DNA of 64,000 bases from Hyphomonadaceae bacterium (GTDB taxonomy: Bacteria > Pseudomonadota > Alphaproteobacteria > Caulobacterales > Aquidulcibacteraceae). The notes below the pieces were generated by a model. The model was not told the origin of the DNA. It saw nothing but the letters and a program-made list of their open reading frames with translations, and searched no databases. The stretch covers positions 100,949 to 164,948 of the forward strand of contig JAEUMP010000012.1 of assembly GCA_016791445.1 (NCBI GenBank). The letters are read 5' to 3'. Every line of letters starts with the position of its first letter. Positions within the stretch are counted from its first letter, which is position 1. Below are positions 46,311 to 55,736 of the stretch, piece after piece. Both the position numbers and the translations under genes were made by a program.

Positions 46311-48305
46311 TCAGTTCGGCGGCAGGTGCTGCGCGAGGAAGGCGTCGAGCTCCTTCATGTACGCCACGCGGTTCTTGTATTCCCACGCGAACGGCGAGTG
46401 CCCTTCGCCCCGGTACTCGACGAGGGTCACCGCCTTGCCGGCGGTCGTCAACGCGGTCTTCATGCCGCGCGACTGCTCGATATCGACGACGCTGTCGGCG
46501 TCGCCGTGCAACAGCAGGACAGGCGCACGGAATGCCGAAGCGAGACGACGCGGCGATGTCGCTTCGAGCGCCGCGCGGTCGCGCACGGGATCGCCGATCG
46601 CCTTGACCCAGTAGGCGTAGCCTGCGGAGCCGCGTCCGCCTTCCACCCGTTCGGTCTCCAGCATGCGCGGCAGGTCGGAGACGCCCGCCCCCGAAATCAC
46701 GCAGCGATAGAGTTCAGGAGTCATCGCGCCGCCCGCGAGCGCTGCGTAGCCGCCATAGGACCAGCCATAGATGCAGATGCGCGCGGGATCGGCGATGCGG
46801 GCGTGGATGAGATGCTTCACGCCGTCGGTGACGTCGTCCTGCATCAGGCGGCCCCACTGGCGATGCCCTGCTTCGGCGAAGGCGCGGCCGAAGCCGTCCC
46901 CGCCGCGAAAGTTCGGCTGGAACACCGCATAACCGCGCGACGCGAGGAATTGCGCGTGTTCGTTGTGGCCGGAACGGTCGCGCGATTCAGGACCGCCGTG
47001 CGGCATGACGATGAGCGCTTTCGGCGCGGCGCCCTCTGCGGGGCCGTTCGTGAGATAGCCCCACAGCGCCGTGCCGTCGCGCGCGGTGTAGCGCACCACC
47101 GATGTCCTCGACAGCGCCACGCCGTCGAGCGCCGCATCGGTGGAGACGAGCGCATCGACCTTCAGCGCCTCGCGATCGAACAGGAACACGCCCGGCGGCG
47201 AGCCAGGCTGCTCCACGGACAGAAGCCATATCTTGAAATCGTCGGAGGCGCCGATGATCTCGACGCGCGCCTCATTGTTGAAGAAGCCCGACACGGCGTT
47301 GATGTGGCGGCTGACCGCGCGTTCGCGCCCGACGCATTCATACCGCTCCACATCCGCACACACGCCCTGCAGCGCGCCGGCGGCGTCGATGAGCGCCATG
47401 TCGATGTCGGCTTTCTCGTGCGTCATGAGCGCAGGGCCATAGTCGCCCGTGGCGGTGTTGAAGGCGAAGATCGCCGCGCGATCCTCGTTGTTCGGCCGTG
47501 CGGCGACATAGATTTCACCGGGATTGCCGGTTGCGGCGAACGGGTTGAATTCGGTCTGGTTGACGGCGTCGGCCTTCTTCAGCTCGTAGAACATGGTCCA
47601 GCCGCTCTCCGACGGACCGCGGCGGAAATAGCGGCGCCCGGAGTTCCGGGGCATCGCATCCACGCGCATCACCGGCGCGCCGTTCACATCCATCAGCCAG
47701 CGCAGCGTATCCCACGTTCCCGTAGCGACACGCTCGACGCGGCCGGTGTTGACGTTCGATTTCCACAGCGCATTGCCGTTGGCGCCATAGGCGGTGAGCA
47801 GGACGTGATCGGGATCGCGCGGCAGGCGGCTTGCGATGGAGACTGGTGCGAAGGCCACGGCGAGCCGGTGCGCGCTGCCTTCGAACAACTGCACCGATGC
47901 GCCGCCCGCGCGCGGCATCGCCACGACGCGCCCGGTCCAGAAGATTTCGCCCCGCACGTTCACGCGGTTGGACGTGCCGAGCAGAAGCCGGTCGTCGGAC
48001 TTCCAGTCCACCCAGCTCAGACGGATGCCCGCTTCCTCCCGCGCCTGGGCGAGCACGGTCGGCGTCATCGTCGCGCGTTCCACGATGATGAGTTCGTCGG
48101 TGTCGAAGCCGTTCGATTTCGTGGTCTGCCGGACGAAGGCGATGTAGCGGCCCGAGGGCGAGAGCGCGGCGCCGAGCACGCTCGAGCCGGACGCGAACTG
48201 TTCGACGCTGGGGCGCGTCGCCGGCGCGGCAGGCGTCGTCTGGCCGACTGCGGCGCCCGCGCAGGCCAGAGACATCACGATCGTTGCAAAAATTCTGCCC
48301 AGCAT
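46311..48305 (-). CDS. S9-family prolyl oligopeptidase-like peptidase
   Basis: 664 residues. A signal peptide (RIFATIVMSLACAGAAVG) directs it to the periplasm. The N-terminal part (about 30-400) is a beta-propeller-like domain. The C-terminal alpha/beta hydrolase has the nucleophile Ser516 in GWSYGGYAAL, Asp in LLLHGDADSVVD and His in YRGEGHSPF. Such enzymes cleave short peptides. The 71-base gap to the MFS gene suggests a shared transcript, which may link peptide breakdown to transport. Confidence 0.92.
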   Translation of the reverse strand: MLGRIFATIVMSLACAGAAVGQTTPAAPATRPSVEQFASGSSVLGAALSPSGRYIAFVRQTTKSNGFDTDELIIVERATMTPTVLAQAREEAGIRLSWVDWKSDDRLLLGTSNRVNVRGEIFWTGRVVAMPRAGGASVQLFEGSAHRLAVAFAPVSIASRLPRDPDHVLLTAYGANGNALWKSNVNTGRVERVATGTWDTLRWLMDVNGAPVMRVDAMPRNSGRRYFRRGPSESGWTMFYELKKADAVNQTEFNPFAATGNPGEIYVAARPNNEDRAAIFAFNTATGDYGPALMTHEKADIDMALIDAAGALQGVCADVERYECVGRERAVSRHINAVSGFFNNEARVEIIGASDDFKIWLLSVEQPGSPPGVFLFDREALKVDALVSTDAALDGVALSRTSVVRYTARDGTALWGYLTNGPAEGAAPKALIVMPHGGPESRDRSGHNEHAQFLASRGYAVFQPNFRGGDGFGRAFAEAGHRQWGRLMQDDVTDGVKHLIHARIADPARICIYGWSYGGYAALAGGAMTPELYRCVISGAGVSDLPRMLETERVEGGRGSAGYAYWVKAIGDPVRDRAALEATSPRRLASAFRAPVLLLHGDADSVVDIEQSRGMKTALTTAGKAVTLVEYRGEGHSPFAWEYKNRVAYMKELDAFLAQHLPPN

Positions 48306-48446
48306 GCCGTTTCCCCCACCACAGCCCCCTTCCTAGCAGGCGCGCGCCTTGGCGATCAATGAGAGGCCACAGCCATTGACGGAACCGCCTGTTCCGCGAC
48401 ACTTCCTGCCGCCAACAGACGCCCGAGAGGCGCGAGCGGGGAGTTC

Positions 48447-49316
48447 ATGCGCGGGGCGCCATTCGTACTGCCGGTGCTGCTGGCTGCCGCGCTTGTCCTG
48501 TCCGGTTGCGGCGCGGGCGCGCAGTCGCGCGATCAGGCGCCGGATCGCTTTCCGACATCGAAGGACTTCTCCACCGACGTGATGACGCGCGTCGCGCTCA
48601 CCGCCGCCGGTGAAACGCCGTGGCGACTTTCGGCGCTGGAGACGCCCCGCGCTGCACCGGCGCCGTGGCGGATCGTCGTCGTGACCGGCACGCCGTCCTG
48701 GTCCGAATACTGGGCGCCGACGCTCGCGAAAATCGGGCCCGGACGGGAGATGATCGTGGCCGACCGTCCCGGATTCCGAGACAGCGATCCCGCGACCGCC
48801 GTCACCGACATCGAAGCGCAGGCCGCCGCGCTCGAGGCCATGCTCGGAGACAATCCCGACCAGAAGGTCATTCTCGTCGGCCAGAGCTATGGCGGCCCCA
48901 TCGCGACCGTGCTCGCTGCACGGCGCCCGGACAAGGTGAAGGCGCTCGTGTTGATGAGCGCCTTTTTCGGCGAACGCGGGCCGACGATCCGGCGCCTTTC
49001 CGCGCTCGGCAGCCTCGTGCGCCCGGCACTGCCGCGCGACATGAAGAATGCGCTCGCCGAGATCGACAACCAGAAGCCGCAACTGCCGAAGGCGCAACAC
49101 GCGCTCGCGAGTCTTTCCATCCCCGTCATCGTGCTGCACGGCGACGACGACAGCTTCATCCCGCTCGACGCCGCAAAGCGCCTCGCGGCAGCGGCGGGTC
49201 CGCGCGGCGAGTTCATCGAAACACCCGGCGGCGATCATTTTCTCAACGCGTGCTGCGTGGACGCCGTCCTCGCGGCGGTCGAGCGCGGCGTCACGGCGGC
49301 GGAGTCTGGACCATGA
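48447..49316 (+). CDS. Alpha/beta hydrolase, lipoprotein
   Basis: 289 residues. The signal ends in lipobox LVLSGC (Cys21). The hydrolase fold shows oxyanion-region VVTGTPSW, nucleophile Ser147 (VGQSYGGP), Asp in VLHGDDDSFIP and His in GGDHFLN. It is anchored in the envelope, and its ester substrate is unknown. The stop overlaps the start of the next gene (ATGA), so it is coupled to an amino-acid permease. Confidence 0.88.
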   Translation: MRGAPFVLPVLLAAALVLSGCGAGAQSRDQAPDRFPTSKDFSTDVMTRVALTAAGETPWRLSALETPRAAPAPWRIVVVTGTPSWSEYWAPTLAKIGPGREMIVADRPGFRDSDPATAVTDIEAQAAALEAMLGDNPDQKVILVGQSYGGPIATVLAARRPDKVKALVLMSAFFGERGPTIRRLSALGSLVRPALPRDMKNALAEIDNQKPQLPKAQHALASLSIPVIVLHGDDDSFIPLDAAKRLAAAAGPRGEFIETPGGDHFLNACCVDAVLAAVERGVTAAESGP

Positions 49317-50737
49317 GCTTTCTCACGCGCAAGCCCGCGCTCGATGCGCTGATCGTCAAACAGGAAGGTTCGGACCGTCTGCGCCGCACGCTGTCATGGC
49401 AGCATCTCGTGGCGCTCGGAGTCGGCGCGATCATCGGCACGGGGATCTACACGCTCATCGGCGTCGGCGCGGGGCTCGCGGGGCCGGGCGTCATGCTCTC
49501 CTTCGCGATCGCGGGCGCGGTGTGCGTGTTCGCGGCGCTGGCTTACGCGGAGCTTGCGGCGATGATGCCGGCGGCGGGCAGCGCCTACACCTACAGCTAC
49601 GCGGCGCTGGGGGAATTTCTGGGTTGGATCGTGGGCTTCAGCCTGCTGCTCGAATACTCGGTGGTGTGCAGCGCGGTCGCGGTGGGCTGGTCGGGGTATG
49701 CGGTCGGCTTTCTCGAAGGGCTCGGCGTGACTCTGCCCGCCGCCCTGACCAACGGCCCGCACGCGGGCGGCGTGTTCAACCTGCCGGCGGTGTTCATCAT
49801 CGCCGTGGTGGCAGGGCTGCTCGCCATCGGCACGCGGGAAAGTGCGGCGGTCAACGCGGTGCTGGTCGTCGCGAAGATCCTGGCGCTCGCCCTGTTCGTG
49901 GCCATCGCGCTGCCGGCGTTCAACGCGGCGCATTTCGATCCCTTCATGCCCTTCGGCGTCTGGAACGAAAGGACCGACGACGCGGGCGACCTCGTGAAGA
50001 TCGGCATCCTGCCCGCCGCGGCGATCATCTTCTTCGCGTTCTACGGCTTTGAAGCCGTCTCCACCGCCGCCGAGGAGTCAAAGCGCCCCGAGCGCGACCT
50101 GCCGATCGGGATCGTCGGTTCTATGCTCATCTGCACGGCGATCTACATGGTCGTCGCCGCCGCCGCGATCGGCGCCATGCCGTTCGAGACGCTGGCCGCC
50201 TCGAAGGAGCCGCTCGCCGAAGTCATCCGCGTGCTGGGCAATCCGACCGCGGCCGCTGCGATCGCCGGCGTCGCCGTGATCGCGCTGCCGACGGTGATTC
50301 TCGCCTTCATGTACGGGCAGAGCCGCATCTTCTTCGTCATGGCGCGCGACGGCCTCCTGCCGCAAAGTCTCGCCAAGGTGAACCAGCGAACGGGCTCGCC
50401 GCTGACGATGACGTTCGCGACCGCGATCTTCGTCGGCGCCATCGCCGGCTTCTTCCCGCTGAACGAGATCGCTGCGCTCGCCAACGCCGGCACGCTCGCG
50501 GCGTTCATCGCGGTGGCGGTGAGCCTGATCGTGCTGCGGCTGAGGGCGCCGGATGTGCCGCGCCCGTTCAAGACGCCGCTCTGGTTCCTCATCGCGCCGG
50601 CGGCGATCATCGGCTGCCTCTTCCTCTTCTGGACGCTGCCGGTGCGGACGCAGGTCTATTTCGTCATCGCCCACGTCATCGGACTGGTGCTTTATTTCGC
50701 GTGGGGGTTCAGGAAGAGCCGGCTCGCCGTACCATAA
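49313..50737 (+). CDS. APC-family amino acid permease
   Basis: 474 residues and about twelve membrane helices. GVGAIIGTGIYTLIGVGAG in the first helix is the APC substrate-binding signature, and FFAFYGFEAVSTAAEESKRPERDLP is typical of the cationic amino acid transporter (CAT/YfnA) group. It probably imports amino acids with protons. The ATG overlaps the hydrolase stop; GGAG is eight bases upstream. A longer frame reading back through the hydrolase gene is out of phase with it and not real. Confidence 0.92.
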   Translation: MSFLTRKPALDALIVKQEGSDRLRRTLSWQHLVALGVGAIIGTGIYTLIGVGAGLAGPGVMLSFAIAGAVCVFAALAYAELAAMMPAAGSAYTYSYAALGEFLGWIVGFSLLLEYSVVCSAVAVGWSGYAVGFLEGLGVTLPAALTNGPHAGGVFNLPAVFIIAVVAGLLAIGTRESAAVNAVLVVAKILALALFVAIALPAFNAAHFDPFMPFGVWNERTDDAGDLVKIGILPAAAIIFFAFYGFEAVSTAAEESKRPERDLPIGIVGSMLICTAIYMVVAAAAIGAMPFETLAASKEPLAEVIRVLGNPTAAAAIAGVAVIALPTVILAFMYGQSRIFFVMARDGLLPQSLAKVNQRTGSPLTMTFATAIFVGAIAGFFPLNEIAALANAGTLAAFIAVAVSLIVLRLRAPDVPRPFKTPLWFLIAPAAIIGCLFLFWTLPVRTQVYFVIAHVIGLVLYFAWGFRKSRLAVP

Positions 50738-50755
50738 GAACGACAGGAAACGTCC

Positions 50756-52210
50756 ATGGCCGTCATTCCCCTCTCGCGCGTCGTCGCGCATTGGGCAGCC
50801 CAGCAGCCCGACCGCATCGCCATCGACCATCTGGGCCATACGGTGACCTGGGCCGAACTTGATGCGCGCACCAACCGCCTCGCGCGCGCCTACGAACGGC
50901 TCGGCGTGAAGCAGGACGACTTCGTCACCATCGCGCTGCCGAACGGGATCGAATTCGTCGAGGCGTGTTTCGCGACGTGGAAGCTCGGAGCCACGCCGCA
51001 ACCCATTTCAGCGAAGCTCCCGAAACTCGAACGCGACCAGATCGTCGATCTCGGCAAGCCCGCGCTCGTCGTGGGCTGCGCGCCGGGCGCGTACGCACCG
51101 ACGCCGAGCGTGCCGGAGGGATTTGCGCCCGATGCGTCGCTCTCCGACGCCGAACTGCCCGAGCGCATGGCCGCGTCGATCAAGGCGATGACCTCCGGCG
51201 GCTCCACGGGACGACCGAAACTCATCGTCTCGAAAAACCCCGCCGCGTGGGATCCCGACGTTCCCTATCTCGAAATCCCGCAGCAGGGCGTGATGCTCAT
51301 CCCCGGCCCCCTCTATCACAACGGGCCGTTCCTCTGGTGCATGATCGCGCTGTTCAAGGGCTGCACCGTCGGGCTCACCACGCGCTTCGACGCGGAGGAA
51401 ACGCTCCAGCTCATCGAGCGCCTCAAGGTCGACATCGTCTACATGGTGCCGACGATGATGCGCCGCATCTGGGCGCTGCCGGAGGAAACGCGCGCGAAGT
51501 ACGACGTGTCGAGCCTGAAGGCGCTCTGGCACCTCGCGGCGCCGTGTCCCCCGTGGCTGAAAGAATGCTTCATCGAGTGGCTCGGCCCGGACGTGATCTG
51601 GGAATTGTACGGCGGCACCGAGGGCCAGGGCTCGACGACGATCCAGGGCACGGACTGGCTCACGCACAAGGGCTCGGTCGGCAAACCCGTGGCGACGTGC
51701 GAGATCAAGATCGTCGGCGAGACCGGCGAGACGCTGCCGCCCGGCGAAATCGGCGAAGTGTTCCTGCGTCCGCTCGAAGGCCCGGGCACGAGCTATCGCT
51801 ATATCGGCGCGGAAGCGAAGAGCATCGAAGGCGGCTGGGAAAGTCTCGGCGACATGGGGTGGATGGACGCCGAGGGCTATCTCTATCTCACCGACCGCCT
51901 CTCCGACATGATCCTCTCCGGCGGCGCCAACATCTATCCGGCGGAAGTGGAAGCGGCGCTCGACGCGTTTCCGGGCGTGCGCTCGTCCGCCGTCATCGGC
52001 CTGCCCGACGACGATCTGGGCAACCGCATCCACGCCATCATCGACCGTCCCGAGGGCCCGGCGGACCCGGCGGCCATGAAGGCCCACCTCGCGGAACGCC
52101 TCGTGCGCTACAAGATTCCCCGCAGCTTCGAATTCGTGAACGAGCCGCTCCGCGACGACGCGGGCAAGACACGGCGCAAGGATCTGCGCGCGGCGCGGGT
52201 GAAGGGGTGA
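50756..52210 (+). CDS. AMP-binding acyl-CoA ligase
   Basis: 484 residues of the ANL superfamily. The ATP-binding motif MTSGGSTGRPK, the aromatic-acid/fatty-acid motif WELYGGTEGQG, and the C-terminal hinge LYLTDRLSDMILSGGANIYPAEVE are all present, with the catalytic Lys near GKTRRKD. It activates a carboxylic acid to its CoA thioester. The acid (fatty, aromatic or sterol) is not evident; the sequence recalls the bile-acid/long-chain group. It follows the permease gene by 18 bases, with AGGA upstream, and may share a transcript. Confidence 0.92.
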   Translation: MAVIPLSRVVAHWAAQQPDRIAIDHLGHTVTWAELDARTNRLARAYERLGVKQDDFVTIALPNGIEFVEACFATWKLGATPQPISAKLPKLERDQIVDLGKPALVVGCAPGAYAPTPSVPEGFAPDASLSDAELPERMAASIKAMTSGGSTGRPKLIVSKNPAAWDPDVPYLEIPQQGVMLIPGPLYHNGPFLWCMIALFKGCTVGLTTRFDAEETLQLIERLKVDIVYMVPTMMRRIWALPEETRAKYDVSSLKALWHLAAPCPPWLKECFIEWLGPDVIWELYGGTEGQGSTTIQGTDWLTHKGSVGKPVATCEIKIVGETGETLPPGEIGEVFLRPLEGPGTSYRYIGAEAKSIEGGWESLGDMGWMDAEGYLYLTDRLSDMILSGGANIYPAEVEAALDAFPGVRSSAVIGLPDDDLGNRIHAIIDRPEGPADPAAMKAHLAERLVRYKIPRSFEFVNEPLRDDAGKTRRKDLRAARVKG

Positions 52211-52286
52211 GCGCGGGCCTCACCGCCCGTTGCATCCGCCCGCCCTCTCCGCTATAGCCCCGCCTTCGTTTCCGGGGCGCCCCCGC

Positions 52287-52305
52287 CACCCCTCCCTGAG
52301 GGGTG
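52287..52305 (+). other. Hairpin upstream of rplY
   Basis: CACCCCTC / GAGGGGTG with a three-base loop lies 50 bases before the rplY GTG. No T-run follows. It may be part of the leader of rplY or the end of the upstream transcript. Confidence 0.35.
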
Positions 52306-52354
52306 CGCTGGCTTTGGGGCCGAACCTAACCAGATTTCGAGAAGGACCAGGGTC

Positions 52355-52993
52355 GTGGCAGGCATCGTTTTGACGGTCGACGTTCGTGAGAAGACCGGCA
52401 CGGGCGCCGCCCGCGCAACCCGCAAGCTCGAGCGTGTGCCGGGCGTCCTTTACGGCGGCCCCCGGGGCCCGGTGGCGATCGATGTGTCGCGCAAGGACCT
52501 GCTCAAGGCGATCCGCGCCGGCAAGTTCATCTCGCACATGATCACGCTCGACCACAAAGGCGAGCAGCAGCCGGTCATCCCGCGCGCCATCCAGTTCCAC
52601 CCGGTGACGGATGAACCGCTCCACGTCGATCTCTATCGCGTGGAAGAGAACAGCGTCATCGACGTGGACGTGCCCGTCCACTTCAAGGGTCAGGCGGAAA
52701 GCCCCGGCCTGAAGCGCGGCGGCGTGCTGAACGTCGTCGAGCATACGATCCGCCTGAGGGTGAAGGCCTCGGCTATCCCGGAAGAGATCGTCATCGACCT
52801 CGCCGGCCTCGACGTGGGCGCGGTCATCCATCTCTCCGCCGTCACGCTGCCGGCCGGCGCCTCGCCGGTCGTGAAGGATCGCGACCTGACGATCGCTTCC
52901 ATCGGCGGCCGCATGGCCGAAGCCGCGGAAGAAACCCCGGCGGCCGACGCCGCGGCCCCCGCGGCCGACGCCAAGGGCGACAAGAAGGGCTGA
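52355..52993 (+). CDS. rplY: 50S ribosomal protein L25/Ctc
   Basis: 212 residues of the long Ctc form: an N-terminal 5S rRNA-binding L25 domain (REKTGTGAARATRKL, VPGVLYGG) and a C-terminal beta domain (VDVPVHFKGQAESPGLKRGG). An Ala/Asp-rich tail ends DAKGDKKG. It binds 5S rRNA in the large subunit. The start is GTG with GAAGGA about ten bases upstream. It precedes pth, a common pairing. Confidence 0.95.
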   Translation: MAGIVLTVDVREKTGTGAARATRKLERVPGVLYGGPRGPVAIDVSRKDLLKAIRAGKFISHMITLDHKGEQQPVIPRAIQFHPVTDEPLHVDLYRVEENSVIDVDVPVHFKGQAESPGLKRGGVLNVVEHTIRLRVKASAIPEEIVIDLAGLDVGAVIHLSAVTLPAGASPVVKDRDLTIASIGGRMAEAAEETPAADAAAPAADAKGDKKG

Positions 52994-53004
52994 TGCAGTT
53001 CCTC

Positions 53005-53155
53005 CCTTCTCCCCCGCGAGGGGGAGAAGGTGGCCGCGTAGCGGTCGGATGAGGGGGTGGGTCGGCGATTGGCCGCAACTGCCCGACCACATCCTGAAGC
53101 TCGCCCCCTCATCCGTCGGCTTCGCCGACACCTTCTCCCCCTCGCGGGGAGAAGG
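53005..53155. repeat. Two-hairpin palindromic intergenic element
   Basis: Hairpin one (53005-53030) and hairpin two (53131-53155) are related inverted copies of CCTTCTCCCC-n-GGGGAGAAGG. An outer inverted repeat also pairs GGTCGGATGAGGGGG with CCCCCTCATCCGTCGG. It fills the rplY-pth gap. The same hairpin occurs alone at 42579-42600, which shows a dispersed family. Confidence 0.8.
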
Positions 53156-53181
53156 AAAGTGATCCGGAGGAGGAAACACGC

Positions 53182-53790
53182 ATGCTTCTCCTCGCCGGCC
53201 TCGGCAATCCGGGCCCGAAATACGCGAAGAACCGGCACAATATCGGCTTCATGGCCGTGGACGAGATCGCGCGCTTCCACCGCTTCGGGCCGTGGAAGAA
53301 GCGCTTCCAGGCCGAGTGCGCGGACGGAGAAATCGCCGGCGTCAAATGCCTTGCGATGAAACCGCAGACCTACATGAACGAGAGCGGGCGCGCCGTCGGC
53401 GAGGCCGCACAGTTCTTCAAGATCAAGCCCGCCGACATCGTCGTCTTCTATGACGAGATCGATCTCGCGCCCGGCCGCTTTCGCATGAAGACCGGCGGCG
53501 GCGCTGCCGGCCACAACGGCATCCGGTCGATCGCCGCAAGCCCTGTAGGCCCCGACTTCCGTCGCGCGCGCATGGGCGTCGGACACCCCGGTCAGAAAGA
53601 ACTCGTGCACGGCTACGTGCTGGGCGACTTCGCCAAGGCCGAGGCCCCTTGGGTCGAAGCCTTGCTGCGCGCCTGCGCGGATGCGGCCTCCATGCTCGTC
53701 GCCGGCGAAGACGAGAAGTACCAGGCCGAAGTCCTGCGCCTCGCCCCGGCCGACAAGGCCGGCGGTCGCGGCGGACGGGACGACGCCTAG
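53182..53790 (+). CDS. pth: Peptidyl-tRNA hydrolase
   Basis: 202 residues. [18 protein letters not shown] carries catalytic His19, and [22 protein letters not shown] and [13 protein letters not shown] are the other conserved blocks. It frees tRNA from stalled peptidyl-tRNA and is essential in most bacteria. GGAGGAGG precedes the ATG. It follows rplY after the palindromic element. Confidence 0.96.
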   Translation: MLLLAGLGNPGPKYAKNRHNIGFMAVDEIARFHRFGPWKKRFQAECADGEIAGVKCLAMKPQTYMNESGRAVGEAAQFFKIKPADIVVFYDEIDLAPGRFRMKTGGGAAGHNGIRSIAASPVGPDFRRARMGVGHPGQKELVHGYVLGDFAKAEAPWVEALLRACADAASMLVAGEDEKYQAEVLRLAPADKAGGRGGRDDA

Positions 53791-53833
53791 CGCTCCATTG
53801 CTTCGCCCCATTCGCGCGCCTAGGTACGCGCCA

Positions 53834-54580
53834 ATGCTGGGCTATCTCCTCCTCTATCTCCCGTCCCTTTTGTGCGGGATACACGCCGTGCGGTCGGGCC
53901 GCGTGCAGCCGTGGCTCTGGATCCTCGTCATCGGCGGGCCGCTGGGCGCGGCCATCTATGTCGTCGCCGTGCTCGTGCCGGAATGGATGGGCGGAAGGAC
54001 AGCCAGAAAGCTCGGCGGCGCCGCGCAGAAGGCGCTCGATCCCGAGCGCGACTATCGCGCCGCCAAGGCCGCGCTCGAAGACGCCGACACCGTGGGCAAC
54101 CGCATGCGCCTCGCGCAGGCCGCCGAAGCGCTCGGACGCTGGCCGGAGGCGGAGGCCGCATGGGCGCAGTGCGTCACAGGCCAGTTCGCCGACGATCCCG
54201 TGGTGCTGCTGGGCCATGCCAATGCGCTGCTTGAACTCGGCCGGTTCGACGAGGCGCTGAAGCGGCTTGAAAGCCTGTCCGCCCTCGGCGCAGAGAACGA
54301 CACCGGCCCGGTGGCGCTGGCCTATGCGCGCGCCTACGAGGGCCTTGGCCGCAATGACGAGGCGGACGCCCCCTTCCGCTTCGCCGCCGACCGCATTCCC
54401 GGCCTTGAAGCCGCCTGCCGCTACGCCGCCTTCCTGGCCAACACCGGCAAGACCGAAGAGGCGCGCATCGCGCTCGGCGAGATCGAGCGGCGCTACCAGA
54501 AGATCAACCCACAGCTGCGCGGCCTCGACCGGCAGTGGCGCGACATGGCGGCCAAGGCGGTCGCCGCCGCGAAAAGCTAG
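53834..54580 (+). CDS. Membrane-anchored tetratricopeptide-repeat protein
   Basis: 248 residues. Two hydrophobic segments at the N-terminus (YLLLYLPSLLCGIHAV; WLWILVIGGPLGAAIYVVAVLV) anchor it, followed by helical TPR-like repeats (RLAQAAEALGRWPEAEAAWAQ; LLGHANALLELGRFDEALKRL; AYARAYEGLGRNDEADAPF). TPRs mediate protein contacts. The ATG at 53834 was chosen because the membrane segment begins at once; a longer frame overlaps pth. It lies between pth and ychF. Confidence 0.85.
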   Translation: MLGYLLLYLPSLLCGIHAVRSGRVQPWLWILVIGGPLGAAIYVVAVLVPEWMGGRTARKLGGAAQKALDPERDYRAAKAALEDADTVGNRMRLAQAAEALGRWPEAEAAWAQCVTGQFADDPVVLLGHANALLELGRFDEALKRLESLSALGAENDTGPVALAYARAYEGLGRNDEADAPFRFAADRIPGLEAACRYAAFLANTGKTEEARIALGEIERRYQKINPQLRGLDRQWRDMAAKAVAAAKS

Positions 54581-54635
54581 TGCTAAGGAGCCGCGCTTCG
54601 CGGCTGCGCCGACGCACGCACATCAGGGAATTGGC

Positions 54636-55733
54636 ATGGGTTTCAAATGCGGCATCGTGGGTTTGCCGAACGTCGGCAAGTCCACCCTCTTCAACGCCCT
54701 GACCAAGACCGCTGCGGCGCAGGCGGCAAACTATCCGTTCTGCACCATCGAGCCGAATGTCGGCGAAGTGGCGATGCCCGAGCCGCGACTGCCGGTGTTG
54801 GCGAAGATCGCCAATTCGAAGGAGATCATCCCGACGCGGATGAACTTCGTCGATATCGCCGGCCTCGTGCGCGGCGCATCCAAGGGCGAAGGCCTCGGCA
54901 ACGCCTTTCTCGGCAACATCCGCGAGACGGACGCCATCGTCTATGTGCTGCGCTGCTTCGAGAACGACGACATCACGCACGTCGAGGGCCGCATCGATCC
55001 GATCTCGGATCTGGAGACAGTTGAAACCGAGCTGATGCTCGCCGATCTCGAAAGCCTCGAAAAGCGCGTCACAAATCTCGAGAAGAAGGCCAAGACCGGC
55101 GACAAGGACGCCAAGCTCACGCTTGAGCTCGTCCTGCGCGCCAAGGCGCAGCTCGAAGACGGCAAGCCCGCACGCACGACGAAGGTGGCCGACGATGAGC
55201 GCAAGGCCTTCGACATGCTGCAGCTGCTGACGACGAAACCGGTGCTGTTCGTCTGCAATGTCGACGAGAACGACGCCGCGAAGGGCAACGCCCATACCGC
55301 CCGCGTCGCGGAGCGCGCGAAGCAGGAAGGCGCCGAGTGCGTGATCATCTGCGCCCAGATGGAGGCCGAACTCGCCGCCCTCGACGAGGCCGAGCGGAAG
55401 GAATTTCTGGCCGCCGCGGGGCTTGAAGAACCCGGCCTCGTGACGCTGATCCACGCGGGCTACAAGCTTCTGGGGCTGCAGACCTACTTCACCGTCGGCC
55501 CGAAAGAGGCGCGCGCCTGGACGATCCACAAGGGCGACACCGCCCCGCAGGCCGCCGGCGTCATCCACACGGATTTCGAGAAGGGCTTCATCCGCGCCGA
55601 AACCATCGCCTACGACGACTACGTCAAATTCAACGGCGAACAGGGCGCCAAGGACGCCGGGAAAATGCGCCTTGAGGGCAAGGAGTATGTGGTGCGCGAC
55701 GGCGACGTCATGCACTTCCGCTTCACGTCGTAG
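54636..55733 (+). CDS. ychF: Ribosome-associated ATPase/GTPase YchF (OLA1 family)
   Basis: 365 residues, full length. G1 GLPNVGKSTLF, the switch region, G3 DIAGLVRGASKGEGLGN, and a changed G4 (NVDEND) that explains its ATP preference in the family. A coiled-coil insert (LEKRVTNLEKKAKTGD) and the C-terminal TGS domain (ARAWTIHKGDTAPQAAGVIH) are present. It binds ribosomes and affects stress responses. It is next to pth, as in many bacteria. Confidence 0.96.
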   Translation: MGFKCGIVGLPNVGKSTLFNALTKTAAAQAANYPFCTIEPNVGEVAMPEPRLPVLAKIANSKEIIPTRMNFVDIAGLVRGASKGEGLGNAFLGNIRETDAIVYVLRCFENDDITHVEGRIDPISDLETVETELMLADLESLEKRVTNLEKKAKTGDKDAKLTLELVLRAKAQLEDGKPARTTKVADDERKAFDMLQLLTTKPVLFVCNVDENDAAKGNAHTARVAERAKQEGAECVIICAQMEAELAALDEAERKEFLAAAGLEEPGLVTLIHAGYKLLGLQTYFTVGPKEARAWTIHKGDTAPQAAGVIHTDFEKGFIRAETIAYDDYVKFNGEQGAKDAGKMRLEGKEYVVRDGDVMHFRFTS

Positions 55734-55736
55734 AGT

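Noticed and set aside
46281-48362. 693-codon plus-strand frame opposite the S9 peptidase
   Set aside because: The peptidase on the minus strand has a complete triad; the plus frame is a composition artefact.
48620-49312. N-terminal extension of the permease through the hydrolase gene
   Set aside because: The frame is out of phase with the hydrolase, and a clear start with GGAG exists at 49313.
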